DNA of 52,062 nucleotides, taken from positions 1 to 52,062 of IMG/VR virus record IMGVR_UViG_3300033816_001108. One strand, 5' to 3'. The notes beneath the pieces are model-generated. The model searched no databases. It was not told the origin of the DNA and saw only the letters and a list, made by a program, of their open reading frames with translations. The first letter of the stretch is position 1, and each line of letters begins with the position of its first letter. Below, in pieces: positions 27,234-36,600 of this stretch. The position numbers and the translations under genes are program-made. The stretch is from a virus.

Positions 27234-27494
27234 TCAGAGAAGCCAACGAACGCCGAAGCTGGCTTCAAATCGTTCTGCCGCTGCGTGCTTCTCTTCCAGC
27301 TTCTCGGCGATGGATTGTAGACTAGCGTTCGGCCTGTTTAACTCCTCGTGAAATTGTCGCGAGGCGATCATCACTCTTCGCACCGTCTCTAGCTGCTGCT
27401 GAGAACCCCTCAGATTAACATCGGAGGCGCGGCCCTCGAACAACCACGCGCTAACGGAAGAAAAGAGATCACGACGGGTGAGATCGTTCTTCAT
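27234..27494 (-). CDS. Small tail-assembly protein, chaperone candidate
   Basis: 86 residues from the ATG at 27494. It is helical and charged (LETVRRVMIASRQFHEEL, SIAEKLEEKHAAAERFEASFGV). It lies directly upstream of the tape measure, where tail assembly chaperones or small hub factors are found. The open frame continues upstream to a GTG at 27593, but that part is AT-rich and does not look coding. No strong ribosome binding site is seen. The frame is the same as that of the preceding 79-residue gene, separated by its TGA stop. Confidence 0.5.
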   Translation of the reverse strand: MKNDLTRRDLFSSVSAWLFEGRASDVNLRGSQQQLETVRRVMIASRQFHEELNRPNASLQSIAEKLEEKHAAAERFEASFGVRWLL

Positions 27495-27602
27495 CTCATT
27501 CAGATTTATGGAAGAATTAGGTTCTTGGCATGTCATGCATATATCTAATATTTTGCGGTATAAAACATCCAAAAATATTAACGAGATTATCACGAGACAA
27601 CG

Positions 27603-27842
27603 TCATGTAAATCGCCGCAGCCTAGAAGGTACCTGGGCACGTGCTGCGCCCATCATGGCCCTCGCGTCGGGTGTATTCTGGTGAAGTGCTCGTGAGGTGT
27701 TCTTCTGTTCTTCTTGACCCTTGGATAGCTCTTTACTGATCCTGTCGATGAACCAACGCTTGTACGCAACCGGGAGAGCGTAGGCCTCCCGGTACGTGAA
27801 TCCGCAGTAATACATCAATAGGAACGCTGGCTCAAGGACCAA
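27603..27842 (-). CDS. Small tail-assembly protein, chaperone candidate
   Basis: 79 residues if the TTG at 27842 is used, or 70 from the ATG at 27815. The segment MYYCGFTYREAYALPVAYKRWFIDRI follows a pattern seen in small phage proteins encoded just before the tape measure: a short helix, TY-EAY-LP, then RWF-(D/E)RI. A conserved tail-assembly role is likely. The C-terminus is basic (PSRLRRFT). It lies 7 bases after the hub protein gene. The start is uncertain because neither candidate has a clear ribosome binding site. Confidence 0.6.
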   Translation of the reverse strand: MVLEPAFLLMYYCGFTYREAYALPVAYKRWFIDRISKELSKGQEEQKNTSRALHQNTPDARAMMGAARAQVPSRLRRFT

Positions 27843-27849
27843 CGCTTCT

Positions 27850-28728
27850 CTATCTTGCGGCTGCAGGCCAAAGAAACGAGACTCCGAGGGGCATGTTCAC
27901 CTCCTCTTCGTGACCACAAGATGGACACGACGTCTCTTGCTTCATGGTGACACCAGGCTCATTGTCTCTGATGTAATTCCTGAGAGCCAAGGAGTCCGAT
28001 GCAGGCATCAGCTTGATGAAGTTCTGTATCTTGAATCGATCCTCAATACCATCGATCGAAATGATCGCCTGCTGCAATGAGGTCGTCACTGTGGAGTCCG
28101 ACTGAAGACCCAACTTCTTCTGCTTCTCTGCCATGTGCAAGATCTCTTCCTCGTCACGACCCGTTGGGAACTTGAAAACCACCTTCTTCTTCGTCCGCGG
28201 CAGCAGGAACTCAAACGCGTTCGTTCCCTTCATGACAGGATCGATCTCAAGCCGTTTGATCGGAAGCTCGGTCAGATTGAAAGAATGCTGACCCTTCGCC
28301 TCACACTCATTGCACTCCATCTCCGTGTTGTACTCAGGACCATATCCCGTGATGCGAACCGCGACCATGAGAGCATTTCGATCGCCAACGAGAAGATCTT
28401 GAGGATTGACTGAACGATCGATCAAACACGCCTTGATGAGCTCAGATATGACAGTGCCCTTCTTGATGAGAGCGCGCGAGGTGAGAATGTCCTCCTCACG
28501 AGCCGTCATCGGCCTGATCTCAACGACGTCCTGATCATGCAGCGATGATCCAACAGGATAGATCTTTCCAGCGCTGGGCAGAGGAACCAGTTCGGTCGGG
28601 ATGTCCAAACCAAACTCTGCCTTCAGCTTTTCTGCGGCCGTCTGCGACGGCATGCGGGGATCCACACCAGCTGGGACCGAAGCCCCTGAAAAAACTGCGT
28701 TTCGTTGCTCACGTTCTTCTGTGCTCAT
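27850..28728 (-). CDS. Baseplate hub protein with zinc-binding pairs (gp26-like of T4-type marine phages)
   Basis: 292 residues. The pattern LPSAGKIYPVGS, then VEIRPMTAREEDILTSRALIKKG, then LLVGDRNALMVAVRITGYG is a widespread one in T4-like phages, where it is annotated as the gp26 hub protein. Two Cys pairs (CNEC near 138 and CPSC near 270) probably hold a zinc ion. The ATG is preceded by AAGGA, and a late-promoter-like TATAATAA lies 26 bases upstream. It opens the tape-measure unit. The gp26 name is from pattern memory, so the subunit identity is less sure than its hub or baseplate role. Confidence 0.7.
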   Translation of the reverse strand: MSTEEREQRNAVFSGASVPAGVDPRMPSQTAAEKLKAEFGLDIPTELVPLPSAGKIYPVGSSLHDQDVVEIRPMTAREEDILTSRALIKKGTVISELIKACLIDRSVNPQDLLVGDRNALMVAVRITGYGPEYNTEMECNECEAKGQHSFNLTELPIKRLEIDPVMKGTNAFEFLLPRTKKKVVFKFPTGRDEEEILHMAEKQKKLGLQSDSTVTTSLQQAIISIDGIEDRFKIQNFIKLMPASDSLALRNYIRDNEPGVTMKQETSCPSCGHEEEVNMPLGVSFLWPAAAR

Positions 28729-28754
28729 CTATTATTCCTTTTATAAAAAGAAGC

Positions 28755-28762
28755 TTATTATA
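28755..28762 (-). promoter_or_regulatory. Candidate late promoter for the hub gene
   Basis: TATAATAA on the minus strand, ending 26 bases before the hub start. It belongs to the recurring octamer set of the tail genes. It lies inside the loop of an 8-base inverted repeat (28748-28755 with 28773-28780). No -35 element is evident. Confidence 0.35.
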
Positions 28763-28854
28763 TACTAAACACAGCTTCTTACGCGTAAATAAAGAACGTG
28801 AGAAAAATTTGACCACGCTACGTAGTTGAAAATCAAAGTATTTTGAACGTCATG

Positions 28855-29754
28855 TTAGCTTGACAAAAATCTATGAGATTTTTCTGTCCATATTTCAAAT
28901 ATGAAACCATTTTCGGTTGCAAATTTTTGAGCAGATTGAAATTTGGCGACATTTTTGTCATGAGTAACATGGCAATTTGGTTTAAATTCTACAATACGTT
29001 TTGTTCCGTCTTTATACTCTATTAAACAATCAATGATGTAATGTCTAATTTTTCCTTCAAATGAATATTCGATGTTGTAAGGTTCAAACGTATAAGAAAT
29101 AACATCTTCGTTTGATTCTAAATGTAGAATCGCATTTAATTCGAATAATGACCTGTAATAAACATTAGGCTTAGATGATTTCTTAGAGTTATTGAAATAT
29201 CCATGAACGCGAGTGCATTTAGTCAGCAATCCATTTTTTACTCTCTCAGCTTGCTCCAAGCTTTGACGTTCTCGATTGGTTTCTTTGCCCCAATAAGATT
29301 TCATATGCTCTGAGATTTTTTGTTTATGAGATTCTGATTTTGATTTTCCTGTTAAAGATCTGGATATTTTTTCAGATCTTTCAGGAGTATTCATCTTTTC
29401 AATGATTGATGCTATTCTTGGATCGTCCTTCGTTAATCCCTTACACCATCCTTGAATTTCACCATTTTCCCACATTTTTCTTCTGGTTGTGAGACTTTTC
29501 TTGAAGGCTTCTTTGTTGTGACCCCAATTATTGTTCACTTTCGAAGCATGACCCCATACAAACTTAGAGTATCCATTCACCAATCCGTTAAATTTTGTAT
29601 CGGAACCACACCCACATTCGCACGTTGGTTTAATTCCTTTTAGCACAACTTGAATGTATAAATCTTCGCTTGAAATATCATGTTTTTTTGAAGCATGAAT
29701 TCTAAGGGAATTGATGCTTTCAATTTGAAAGTCGCATTGGGGACATTTAAGCAT
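28855..29754 (-). CDS. Free-standing homing endonuclease, zinc finger plus EDxHD type
   Basis: 299 residues from the ATG at 29754, which has GAGG four bases upstream. The N-terminus carries a C2H2-like finger (C4, C7, H20, H25) and then a Cys-rich loop (CECGCGSDTKF). The middle is basic with repeated helices (SHKQKISEHMKSYW). The C-terminal domain has YYRSLFELNAILHLE, then RHYIIDCLIEY and RIVEFKP, the same layout as the nuclease at 7244-8170, so the two are paralogues. It interrupts no gene. It is a selfish insertion between the tail tube and hub genes. Its ribosome binding site is in a hairpin and a late-promoter-like octamer overlaps that hairpin, which suggests late-only expression. Confidence 0.82.
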   Translation of the reverse strand: MLKCPQCDFQIESINSLRIHASKKHDISSEDLYIQVVLKGIKPTCECGCGSDTKFNGLVNGYSKFVWGHASKVNNNWGHNKEAFKKSLTTRRKMWENGEIQGWCKGLTKDDPRIASIIEKMNTPERSEKISRSLTGKSKSESHKQKISEHMKSYWGKETNRERQSLEQAERVKNGLLTKCTRVHGYFNNSKKSSKPNVYYRSLFELNAILHLESNEDVISYTFEPYNIEYSFEGKIRHYIIDCLIEYKDGTKRIVEFKPNCHVTHDKNVAKFQSAQKFATENGFIFEIWTEKSHRFLSS

Positions 29755-29757
29755 AAA

Positions 29758-29784
29758 ACCTCTGCAGCTTGACGCCACAGAGGT
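29758..29784 (-). promoter_or_regulatory. Hairpin sequestering the endonuclease ribosome binding site
   Basis: On the minus strand ACCTCTG pairs with CAGAGGT, and the stem can extend inward by four more pairs (two of them G-U) to a 5-base loop GTCAA. The GAGG of the endonuclease ribosome binding site is in the 3' arm. Transcripts reading in from the tail tube gene would hide this site. Confidence 0.6.
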
Positions 29785-29791
29785 AATTATA
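29784..29791 (-). promoter_or_regulatory. Candidate late promoter of the endonuclease
   Basis: TATAATTA, one base from the T4 late consensus TATAAATA. With T4 spacing, transcription would start near 29778, which is inside the 5' arm of the hairpin, so the resulting RNA could not form the outer stem. Confidence 0.45.
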
Positions 29792-29822
29792 CATCACTTT
29801 ATGATTTGGTATAAGACTTTTT

Positions 29823-30311
29823 CTAGAACTGCAGCACGCAATTGTCGAAACGGAGAGTTAGTGATATTTCCGTTGGGTTTCCGTCCTCGTAGGTGACCTC
29901 GTTGAAGTTAGCATCCGTGATGAATGCGCCTTTGATGTCCCAGAGTTCGATGACGGTGCCGACGGGGTCGAGCATCTTGAGTTGGATGTCACGCTTGTAG
30001 AAGTCGGCGTAGCCCGCGCGGCCGCTGACCGATTCGAAGTGGAGGCGGATCCATTCCATGACCTGTTGCGCGCCTGATGGAGCGATTGGGTCGTGGAGGG
30101 TGACGCCCATGGTGCTGAACGTCGTTTTGCCTGCGAGGTAGCGGGTTGAGTTGATGAACGGGACTGGGACTTCTTCTGTCGTGATTTGTGGACGAGCCGC
30201 TGTCTTGATGATGTAGGCGTCGATGCCTTCAATCATGAGGACCCAGCGGTTCTTACGCTTTGGTTCAAACTTGTTTGGAATCATTGACGTGACGTCAAGA
30301 GTTTCGGCCAT
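29823..30311 (-). CDS. Tail tube protein (T4 gp19-like)
   Basis: 162 residues, the usual gp19 length (T4: 163). The pattern KRKNRWVLMIEGIDAYIIKTAARPQ, then VTLHDPIAPSGAQQVMEWIR and KGAFITDANFNEVTYEDGNPTEISLTLRFDNC, is characteristic of phage tail tube subunits. It forms stacked hexamers inside the sheath. It follows the third sheath gene by 66 bases, with an AGGAG ribosome binding site and an octamer AATAATTA 30 bases upstream of the start, so it may have its own late promoter for high-level expression. Confidence 0.88.
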   Translation of the reverse strand: MAETLDVTSMIPNKFEPKRKNRWVLMIEGIDAYIIKTAARPQITTEEVPVPFINSTRYLAGKTTFSTMGVTLHDPIAPSGAQQVMEWIRLHFESVSGRAGYADFYKRDIQLKMLDPVGTVIELWDIKGAFITDANFNEVTYEDGNPTEISLTLRFDNCVLQF

Positions 30312-30341
30312 TGTAGAATTCTCCTGCTATTGGAACTAACA

Positions 30342-30349
30342 TAATTATT
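30342..30349 (-). promoter_or_regulatory. Candidate late promoter of the tail tube gene
   Basis: AATAATTA on the minus strand, 30 bases before the tail tube ATG. It matches the recurring tail-gene octamer at the same kind of distance. Weak alone, and supported by the set. Confidence 0.3.
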
Positions 30350-30377
30350 CACAAAAGATGATATAACAAAAAATATT

Positions 30378-33300
30378 TCAAATCTCGGACTGTAGACCGT
30401 TCGAGATGATGAAATCCAGTGAGACGAATTCAAGGGTCTTTGGGGGTTGGAGGTAGATTTTGCCCTTGAGCAAGTTGTTTTCGACGTTTTGTCTAGATTT
30501 TAGGGGTGATTCTATGTTCACCTTGAAGGATTGGAGGCCGTTGCGGGCGCGGACGGACGACAGGTATTCTGTGATCTGTGAGGCGAAGACGGTTGACACT
30601 CTCTCTACGTTTGGTTCAAAGAGGAATTGTAGCGCGATTTGTCTGACGGCCTTGCGTACGTCGATGAGAAGCCTGCGGACGGCTATTCTGCCTAGAGAAG
30701 ATTCTGTCGATAGCAGCAGCGTCTTTTGACCCCAGATGACGACGCCTGACGTTTGGGCTGGGGATAGTTGTTTTATGTTTGTCGTCGCGTAGAGTGGATT
30801 TATGTTGTTGATGTACAGGTTATCGATCGTGGGTTCGTCGAAGTTGATCACGGGTTGTAGGGCCGTTGTGAGACGGCCTCGGGTCATGCCGGCGGGAGCG
30901 AACCATGGAGCTCCGACAGAGTCATTGAGTGAGATGGCGCCGAGGACGGCCACGGAGGGTGGGACGATTATCTCCTGATCAGGCAATTGATCAGGGGTTA
31001 TTATCACGTCGGGGTAGTATGCGGCTGCATAGGATGAGTTCACGCCGCGTTCTTTAAGAGCCGCAATGGTCAATGACGTTGAGGGTGCGTTGGACTTGCC
31101 TAGAGCCGACATGGACATGGGATTTGAGCCTGAATCGTACTGTTCTATGTCCATGATATAGAGAGTGTCCATTCTTTCTTCCGCCGCCTGCACGGCGACG
31201 TCAGTGATCACGCGTTCTCTTATTCCAGGGATGGCCATGACGCCGATGTCCGCATTGACTGTGTTCTTGATGATGTCTATCGCTTTTCTGTGAGAGACCA
31301 CGGCTGAACCGTTCAATCCGCCTCGTGCAATGTCCTCCATGTCTCCTCTGACGGCGACGTCATTGATGGCAGCTTCATCAGAGTCGAAGATGTTGATCCC
31401 GTCGAATCCTCCTTGGAACATCACATTAAAGCTTAGATAGTCTCTGTTTTTCTTCAATAGAAGATCAGAGACGTTGATCCCTCGTGTCTTTGCATCATCA
31501 TCGACCGCGACGAAGCCGTGACGAACATACTCGGCAGAGCCCCACTCGATGATTCCGCTGCTACCGGTCAACACCTTGACATTTTCTAAAGTGAATAGGT
31601 TGTTACAGAACCTATCGGCGTCCAATATCCCATTCGTGGTAGAGTCGGGCGTTCCCTCGTTGTCTCTCACGGAAAAGTTTAGAGTTGTCGTCGAGTGGTC
31701 AGGATAGTGAAGCGCAAAAGCGTTGAAAGATTTATTGAGATTTGAGTTTGGCAAATCGTTCGAGTCGAATGGACTTGAGTGAACGAATATAGGTCCCCAA
31801 GGCTTCTTCGTCGGGGGGTCCGTGTTGTTACCTGCTGCCTTGTTGTTTAGCCTCATTGGTAGAGGAGGAACCACGGAATTTCGCAGGTAGTATTGATCGA
31901 CCAGAGGTAGAATATCCGAGCCGCCCAATGGAGCTAGCGGAGCCGAGCCGGAAGTAACTATGTGTGAAATTCCTCGGGACCCCATCGGGATGGCCGCAGG
32001 ATTCAGAGTAGCGTTATGAACCTCTTCAGATACTTCAACTCTAACGTATCTAGACTTTAAGGGATAATTGCCTTCGATCACCATCCTTTGGTCGTCAGGA
32101 GGTCTGTCAAAATCGTAGTAGACGTTTACGTCTCCTATCACTTTACAGATGTAAGTGGCAGAAGATGGATCCAGCGTCAGGTCGTTGAAGGTTTCAAGCG
32201 GTTTAGAGTCTTCGTTATCTGGATCATCTATCAACCTCACAGACAGGCTGAACGAACCGTACTTGTATGGACTTCCTTCTGACTTAGGACGTACGTCATG
32301 AATTGTCACCTTGTAGCTGTTGGATACGTTCGCCCCCGCGTCAAGGGCATGGAGCTTGAAAAGATTTTCGTGCTTTCCTAAAAGTTTTTGAGAAATTATC
32401 CAAGGCGTGGATGCGTGAGTGAATCGATCTCTGAAAGATTCATAATTTGGGACCGTCGTCGATCCAACGTTTCTAGACAACGAAGACGTGATCAAAAAGA
32501 CTGATCTCTCAGTGTCTAGTATTCTATTTGAATCTGAAGCCACGTCGGCGCCAGCAGATACGACTCCCGTACCAGTCACGACAGCGTGAGAGGGGTAGAT
32601 GTCCCAATGAGCTGCAAGGTAGTGACCTTTTTCTTGTATCAATGAAGCCGTGAGATTGAATACGTTCGATATGTAGTTGGTGGAGAACATATCGAAGGAA
32701 GCCGTGATGAAATTAGGAGCTGAGGTCGTGCCTTTGTGACCATTCATCAGCAGAACGAATTCCTGTGATGGCGTTTGATCTTTTCTAAGCGAGATGGAGC
32801 CTAAAGTCGTACCGTGAGCCGTTGATTCATCGGCTACAAAGTTTGATAAGGGAGCCGATGAATCGTATCCTCCTCCTGATGAAGATAAACGTAAGATCAC
32901 CCCCGAAGGTGCCATCAGAACTCCTCTGATGATGGGAACGGCTCCTGCCGTTATCCCATTGATGCTGCCTGTTCCTTGCAGCCCAGCCGAACTGAACACG
33001 ACTGATCCTGCAGATTCTGACATGAAGCATCCCAAAAAGTAAGTCCTGCCTAGAGGACCATTGAGATTTGCATATGGATTGGACCCTAAGGAACTAGAGT
33101 TGATAGGTTGTTCTTCTCCGACAGTGAAACCTGCGTTGGTGACCTCGCCAGACGTCAGGCGTTTATTTCCGTCGCCTGCTCCGAGGATGCGAATGTAGGT
33201 GATAGAGTTTGCATTTCTCATCCACTCTGCGACCGCAAGGGGACCAAACTTTTTGCCGTCGATGGTCCCAAACTTGTCGATAAAATCAGTGAGAGATCCT

Positions 33301-33443
33301 AACGTAAAGGGAACGAAAGCGGGACCGTTATTTGAAGTTCCAATGACGCCAGCCGAAAGACCACTCGGTTGGGTCTTGACAGGACCAATCGTCCCGATCT
33401 CTTGTGCTGATATTCCTGCGCTTGAAAATTCGAATTTAGCCAT
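30378..33443 (-). CDS. Tail sheath protein, paralogue 1
   Basis: 1021 residues, against 659 for T4 gp18. The N-terminus (GPVKTQPSGLSAGVIGTSNNGPAFVPF, then FGPLAVAEWMRN and TYIRILGAGDG) and the C-terminus (VRRLLIDVRKAVRQIALQFLFEPN, then GKIYLQPPKTLEFVSLDFI) are the conserved sheath core, the C-terminal part of which wraps the tube. The middle (about 130-620) is a large insertion that would project outward. It is closest to paralogue 2 (same DRFTHASTPWIISQK, GIFDAD/NGILDADRFCNNLF and GGFDGINIFD segments). A terminator separates it from paralogue 2, and it has its own promoter candidate, so it can be expressed separately. Confidence 0.88.
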   Translation of the reverse strand: MAKFEFSSAGISAQEIGTIGPVKTQPSGLSAGVIGTSNNGPAFVPFTLGSLTDFIDKFGTIDGKKFGPLAVAEWMRNANSITYIRILGAGDGNKRLTSGEVTNAGFTVGEEQPINSSSLGSNPYANLNGPLGRTYFLGCFMSESAGSVVFSSAGLQGTGSINGITAGAVPIIRGVLMAPSGVILRLSSSGGGYDSSAPLSNFVADESTAHGTTLGSISLRKDQTPSQEFVLLMNGHKGTTSAPNFITASFDMFSTNYISNVFNLTASLIQEKGHYLAAHWDIYPSHAVVTGTGVVSAGADVASDSNRILDTERSVFLITSSLSRNVGSTTVPNYESFRDRFTHASTPWIISQKLLGKHENLFKLHALDAGANVSNSYKVTIHDVRPKSEGSPYKYGSFSLSVRLIDDPDNEDSKPLETFNDLTLDPSSATYICKVIGDVNVYYDFDRPPDDQRMVIEGNYPLKSRYVRVEVSEEVHNATLNPAAIPMGSRGISHIVTSGSAPLAPLGGSDILPLVDQYYLRNSVVPPLPMRLNNKAAGNNTDPPTKKPWGPIFVHSSPFDSNDLPNSNLNKSFNAFALHYPDHSTTTLNFSVRDNEGTPDSTTNGILDADRFCNNLFTLENVKVLTGSSGIIEWGSAEYVRHGFVAVDDDAKTRGINVSDLLLKKNRDYLSFNVMFQGGFDGINIFDSDEAAINDVAVRGDMEDIARGGLNGSAVVSHRKAIDIIKNTVNADIGVMAIPGIRERVITDVAVQAAEERMDTLYIMDIEQYDSGSNPMSMSALGKSNAPSTSLTIAALKERGVNSSYAAAYYPDVIITPDQLPDQEIIVPPSVAVLGAISLNDSVGAPWFAPAGMTRGRLTTALQPVINFDEPTIDNLYINNINPLYATTNIKQLSPAQTSGVVIWGQKTLLLSTESSLGRIAVRRLLIDVRKAVRQIALQFLFEPNVERVSTVFASQITEYLSSVRARNGLQSFKVNIESPLKSRQNVENNLLKGKIYLQPPKTLEFVSLDFIISNGLQSEI

Positions 33444-33463
33444 CTATATCGCTCTACGTTCCA

Positions 33464-33471
33464 TAACTATA
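33464..33471 (-). promoter_or_regulatory. Candidate late promoter of sheath paralogue 1
   Basis: TATAGTTA, 20 bases before the ATG at 33443. It lies in a 200-base gap downstream of a strong terminator, so some promoter is needed in this gap. Confidence 0.4.
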
Positions 33472-33479
33472 ATCCTGCT

Positions 33480-33572
33480 TCAGACATCTGACATGTAAGA
33501 ATCATCATCAGATGTCATGGGAATATTTTGCAATATGTCCTTGATTGTTTTACCACGTGCAATTGTTGACAT
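33480..33572 (-). CDS. Possible 30-residue peptide between sheath genes
   Basis: A short open frame (starts MSTIARGKTIKDIL, ends SYMSDV) with a fair ribosome binding site (GAGGG, nine bases upstream of the ATG). It lies just after the terminator of sheath paralogue 2, so it would need a promoter of its own. Its last codons overlap one arm of a 9-base inverted repeat (33483-33491 with 33508-33516). It may be a real micro-gene, a leader peptide, or the remnant of a longer gene. Confidence 0.3.
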   Translation of the reverse strand: MSTIARGKTIKDILQNIPMTSDDDSYMSDV

Positions 33573-33589
33573 TAATTAATGCCCTCGAC

Positions 33590-33624
33590 AAAAAAGAAAC
33601 CGCCCCGTTAAAAGAGGCGGTTCC
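33590..33624 (-). terminator. Intrinsic terminator after sheath paralogue 2
   Basis: On the minus strand an 11-base stem (GGAACCGCCTC with its partner, one G-U pair near the base) and a 7-base loop are followed directly by six T residues. It begins about 20 bases after the sheath stop. It is the clearest intrinsic terminator in the window and splits the tail cluster into separate transcription units. Confidence 0.85.
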
Positions 33625-33645
33625 TGTCTGTTTTGACAGAGGTTA

Positions 33646-36600
33646 TCAGGTCACTGACTGCAGGTTATTTGCAACGACGAAGTCGAGTGAGACGAACTCG
33701 ATTGTCTTTGTTGGCTGCAGGAATATCTTACCTCTGACCGTGTTGTTCTCGACGTCGGCCTGTGTGGTCGTAGAAGAATCGATGATGACTCTGAAACGAT
33801 CGAGACCGGCGAGGGCTTGGATTCTCTGGAGACGTGGTGTGACAGCTGCAGAGAACCTTGCGAGGGTTGCTTCGCGGTTGGGCTCGAAGATGATCGTTTG
33901 AGCAATCTCGCGAACCTGACGACGAACGTCGATGAGGAGACGGCGGACGTTGATTCTATCAAGAGCAGAAGCAGCTTGTAGCATCGTCTTTTGACCCCAA
34001 ACAACCACTCCGCCGCGTGGGTTCAATCCGCCTTGTGCGTTTATAATTTGAGCGTACAAGGGGTTGATGTCCTCATCGTAAAGCGAATCTAGGTCCTGAT
34101 CCTTGAGCTGTATGCTTGTCTCAAGAGTCGTGGGGAGAGCGCCGCGGGTTTGACCTGCTGGAGCAAACCAAGGATATCCTAGTGAGTCATTCAAGGCTAG
34201 AGCTCCGAGGACCACGACCGAAGGTGGAACGACCACTGTGTTCGATTGCTTTGAAGGATCTCTCATTAGAACGTCTGGGAAGTAAGCTGCCGCGAAGGAC
34301 GTGTTGAGGTTACGTGCCTTATGCTGCAGGATTGTTTCCGTGACTGAAGGTTTGACGACTCCCGTGATATCGATCAGGTTTCCGTCCTTGTCTACCTGTT
34401 CCATGTCCATAATGTACAGAGCATCGAAACGCTCTTCAGTCGCCGTGATTGCAGCATCTGTAACGACAGGCGTTCTGATGCCGGGTATCGCGAGAAGCTG
34501 AATATCAACATTGGTCGTGTTCTTCATGACCTCGAGGGCCTTGAGATAAGCGGATACGTTGGGACCCTTTTCGCGACCTCTATCAGCGTCGTTCATGTCT
34601 GCTGTGACAGCAGCATTATTGATCTGATGTTCATCCTCATCAAAGATATTGACGCCATCAAATCCACCCTGCATGATCAAAGAGAACTTAAGGAATCTTC
34701 TGTTCAGCGAGAATGATAGATCGTCGACCTTCACTGCTCTTGTCTTGGCACCATCGTCTGGTTGTATATCACCATTTCTGACGTATGTCGCATGTTTCCA
34801 ATCGTCAGCTTGCTCAACGGTACCGTTAGAACCTGTTCTGATCTGAACATGCTCTAGAGAGAACAAGTTGTTACAGAATTTGTCAGAATCTACGATTCCA
34901 TTTTCGTCAGTCGTCGCAGCACCAGCGTTGTCACCCACCACGAAGTTCATGAATGCAGTCGAGAAATTCGGGAAGTAGCTTGTGAAGCTGTTGAATGATT
35001 TGTCTGGTGTTACGTTGCTGTTTTGGTCGTTCACATCTACGACGTGTTCGAACTTTGCACCCCAGTAGTACCTAGAATTTTCTTGAGCTTGAGCACCGAC
35101 GCCATCAAAAATGTTCTTTCTGAATGGAAGAGGTGGTTCAACCACGTTATGGATCAATCCGCCGTCTATTAATGCCGCATTATCCACATTAAAGATAGCT
35201 GATCCTGATGTCATGAGGTGAGCAATACCTCTGAAACCCATTGGCAATGCAGTTGGATCGACTGATAGATCTATCACTTCATCAGAAACCTCAACTCTAA
35301 CGTGTCTGGATCTTAATGTGTAATTTCCTTCAATGACCAATTTTTGGCTTGAGTCATCACGATCAAAATCGTAGTAGGCATTTATGTCGCCCATTACTTT
35401 TCCGATGTAACGATCAGAAGATGGATCGAGGTTGACTCCATTAAAGCTCTCCAAAACCTTAGGTTCGATATCCGTATCATCCATGCGACGAAGAACGACG
35501 TTGAATGAACCGTATTTGTAATTAGCCGCATTTGAAGGAGTGATGTTGGCGATTCCAATCTTGACCTTGTTAGAGATGTTGGCTCCAGAGTCTAGAGCGT
35601 GGAATCTGAACAAGTTAACTGGTTTTCCGCCGAACTTTTGAGAGATAACCCAAGGGGTCTTGGCATTGGAGAATCTATCGCGGAAGGACTCGTAATTGGG
35701 TACAGTCTGTGATCCTGAGTTTCTTGCCAAAGACGAAGTTAACAAGAAGACCGAATTCTCTGATCCAAGTGAGTGTGTTAAGCTAGATACACAGTTATAT
35801 CCTGCGTCTACTGGTAAGAATCCTGTTCCAGTAATGACTGCCAACGAAGGATGTATATCCCAGCTTGCTGCAAGATAGTGACCTGCTTGCTGCATCTTAT
35901 AAGGATCTGTGTTAAGAACCTTGGATATGTGGTTCGCTGAGTTAACGTCAAAAGATGCAGTTAGAACGTTTGGATACGCAACGTCTGTTCCTTTGTGCCC
36001 GTAAAGCAACATCGTGAACTCTTGTTTGGAAGGTGCGTTGGAAGCAGAAAGAACGATCGTTCCCACCGAAGCTCCAAACAGGTTTGCGGGTGTTGCAGGT
36101 GTTGCAGAACCAGGAACGGCGGACGTAGCATAGCTTGCCGACAAGCGCAAGACGACTCCTGAAGGAGCCATCAACACGCCTCTGACGATTGGAACTGAAG
36201 CTGATAAGACAGAAGGAGAGTTAACCCTTCTTGTTCCTTGAAGACCAGCGTCACTTAAGAAAGTTGACCCTACGGACTCTGACATAAAACATCCTAAGAA
36301 GTATGTTCTACCCAGTGGTCCTCCTGAAACAGCATATGGATTCGGTGATAAAGTTCCGTCTTCTGCAGGTTGTTCTTCGCCTACGACGAATCCTGCATTG
36401 TTAACTTCACCAGCGGTTGTTCCAGTTTTAAGACGTTGCTTTCCATCACCAACGCCTAAGACTCTAAGGTAAGTCACTGCGGTTGAACGGCTCAGCCATT
36501 CAGAGACAGCTATCGGTCCAAACTTCTTAGAATCGCTCTCACCGAACTTCGCGAAGAAGTCCTTGAGCGTTCCATAAGTTAGTGGTACGAATGCTGGTCC

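Noticed and set aside
30368-30407. Possible terminator at the end of sheath paralogue 1
   Set aside because: A 6-base stem with a 14-base loop, and the six A residues are 8 bases from the stem. Too weak to call.
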